Below, piece by piece: positions 63,368-64,000 of a stretch of 64,000 nucleotides of DNA. The stretch is from Metabacillus litoralis (lineage in GTDB: Bacteria > Bacillota > Bacilli > Bacillales > Bacillaceae), in contig NZ_CP033043.1 in the NCBI RefSeq assembly GCF_003667825.1, positions 3,350,001 to 3,414,000 of the forward strand, given 5' to 3'. Each line of letters begins with the position of its first letter. Within the stretch, counting starts at the first letter, position 1. Under the pieces are notes generated by a model that was not told where the DNA came from, searched no databases, and saw nothing but the letters and a program-made list of their open reading frames with translations. Both the position numbers and the translations under genes were made by a program.

Positions 63368-64000
63368 GATTGTGTTCCTACCTTTAAAGCATCAGTAAGA
63401 GAAAACTGATTTGTGTATAGCGCCTTTCCTACAATCGCACCCGCAACACCTTCTTGCTGATATTCAGCGAGAGTCTCTAAATCTTTTAATGAGCTTACCC
63501 CACCAGAAGCAATCACTTCTTTTCCAGTTGCTTTCGCCATCTCAACGACCGCTTCCACATTAGGTCCAGAAAGCATTCCGTCTGTTGCGATATCCGTAAA
63601 AATAAATATTTCAGCACCTGCAGCAGCAAGCTCTTTTCCAAGATCTGTTGCTTTTACAGTTGATGTATTCAACCAGCCCTCTGTTGACACATAACCATCT
63701 TTCGCATCAATACCAATTGCAATTTTTTCTCCATATGCAGCGAGCATTTTTTTCACAAAATCAGGATTAGAAATGGCCGCACTACCTAAAATCACTCGGT
63801 CAACTCCGTTTGAAAGGTAGAACTCTACATCTTCCTCCGTACGAATGCCCCCGCCAATTTGAATTTTAGCTGATAGTTTCGTAGCTGCATCAATGACATG
63901 CTGATGATTAACAAGCTTACCTGCTTTCGCTCCATCTAAATCTACCATATGAATCCAGCTTGCTCCTTGGTCATCAAACGTCTTCGCCATATCAAAAGGA
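63364..64000 (-). CDS. hisA: HisA, phosphoribosylformimino-AICAR ribotide isomerase (5' end cut by the window edge)
   Basis: The C-terminal 212 or so residues of a HisA barrel. Segments [43 protein letters not shown] and [11 protein letters not shown] are diagnostic. The full protein is about 245 residues; about 35 are lost beyond 64000. The frame is still open at the edge (the codons before the first Met read SPFD), so ATG 63990 is not the start. Confidence 0.96.
   Translation of the reverse strand, partial: PFDMAKTFDDQGASWIHMVDLDGAKAGKLVNHQHVIDAATKLSAKIQIGGGIRTEEDVEFYLSNGVDRVILGSAAISNPDFVKKMLAAYGEKIAIGIDAKDGYVSTEGWLNTSTVKATDLGKELAAAGAEIFIFTDIATDGMLSGPNVEAVVEMAKATGKEVIASGGVSSLKDLETLAEYQQEGVAGAIVGKALYTNQFSLTDALKVGTQS

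Overview
The window is low-GC Firmicute chromosome, most likely a Bacillus or Metabacillus-type Bacillaceae. The gene order hisA-hisF-hisI, TPR gene, trxB, Nudix, rapZ, yvcK, whiA, crh, clpP, tRNA-Arg, rpoN, cggR-gapA-pgk-tpiA-gpmI-eno, secG, esterase, rnr, smpB, ssrA follows the Bacillus subtilis backbone. The left edge is the promoter and leader region of an rRNA operon that runs leftward out of the window. Nearly all backbone genes are on the minus strand.

Region 0.5-8.1 kb is a tricarboxylate sensing and uptake cluster. It holds a cache-domain chemoreceptor, the tripartite transporter tctC-tctB-tctA, and a CitA/DcuS-type sensor kinase with its response regulator. Both transcription units have a sigma-A promoter with a CcpA (cre)-like site just downstream.

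Region 8.63-28.02 kb is a complete Tn7-like transposon of 19,395 bp. It has imperfect 24-bp terminal inverted repeats (19/24 identical) and a 5-bp target duplication, AAGGC, at 8625-8629 and 28025-28029. The left part encodes a fused TnsA-TnsB transposase, a TnsC ATPase, a TniQ/TnsD-type target selector, an XRE-HNH regulator-like protein and a second TniQ protein. The rest is cargo that looks defensive: three proteins with HEPN RxxxxH motifs, a QxK nuclease-like protein beside a two-helix membrane protein, an Mrr-like restriction endonuclease (frameshifted), a MazF/PemK toxin, a beta-flower-like protein and a TrlF-type PHP-ATPase (frameshifted in its Walker A motif). No cas genes or CRISPR array are present.

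The element lies about 31 bp downstream of ssrA, the tmRNA gene. That gene is itself interrupted in its T-loop by a 274-nt group I intron lacking an endonuclease gene. A free-standing LAGLIDADG endonuclease gene sits just outside the left end of the transposon. Removing the transposon puts the endonuclease gene tail to tail with the intron-bearing ssrA. Three kinds of mobile DNA (intron, homing endonuclease, Tn7-like element) therefore converge on the 3' end of one essential RNA gene.

Region 28-41 kb contains ssrA-smpB-rnr-esterase-secG, a six-gene operon (PHP phosphoesterase, TIM-barrel protein, SurE nucleotidase, three ABC transporter genes) that looks like uptake and hydrolysis of a phosphorylated compound, and a NERD nuclease-like gene flanked by short repeats. 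Region 41-49 kb is the glycolytic operon with its CggR repressor and operator. Region 49-64 kb contains rpoN, tRNA-Arg(CCG), clpP under a CtsR operator, an 18-copy 52-bp tandem repeat, crh-whiA-yvcK-rapZ-Nudix, trxB, a TPR gene, a DUF3231 gene and the end of the histidine operon (hisA is cut by the window edge).
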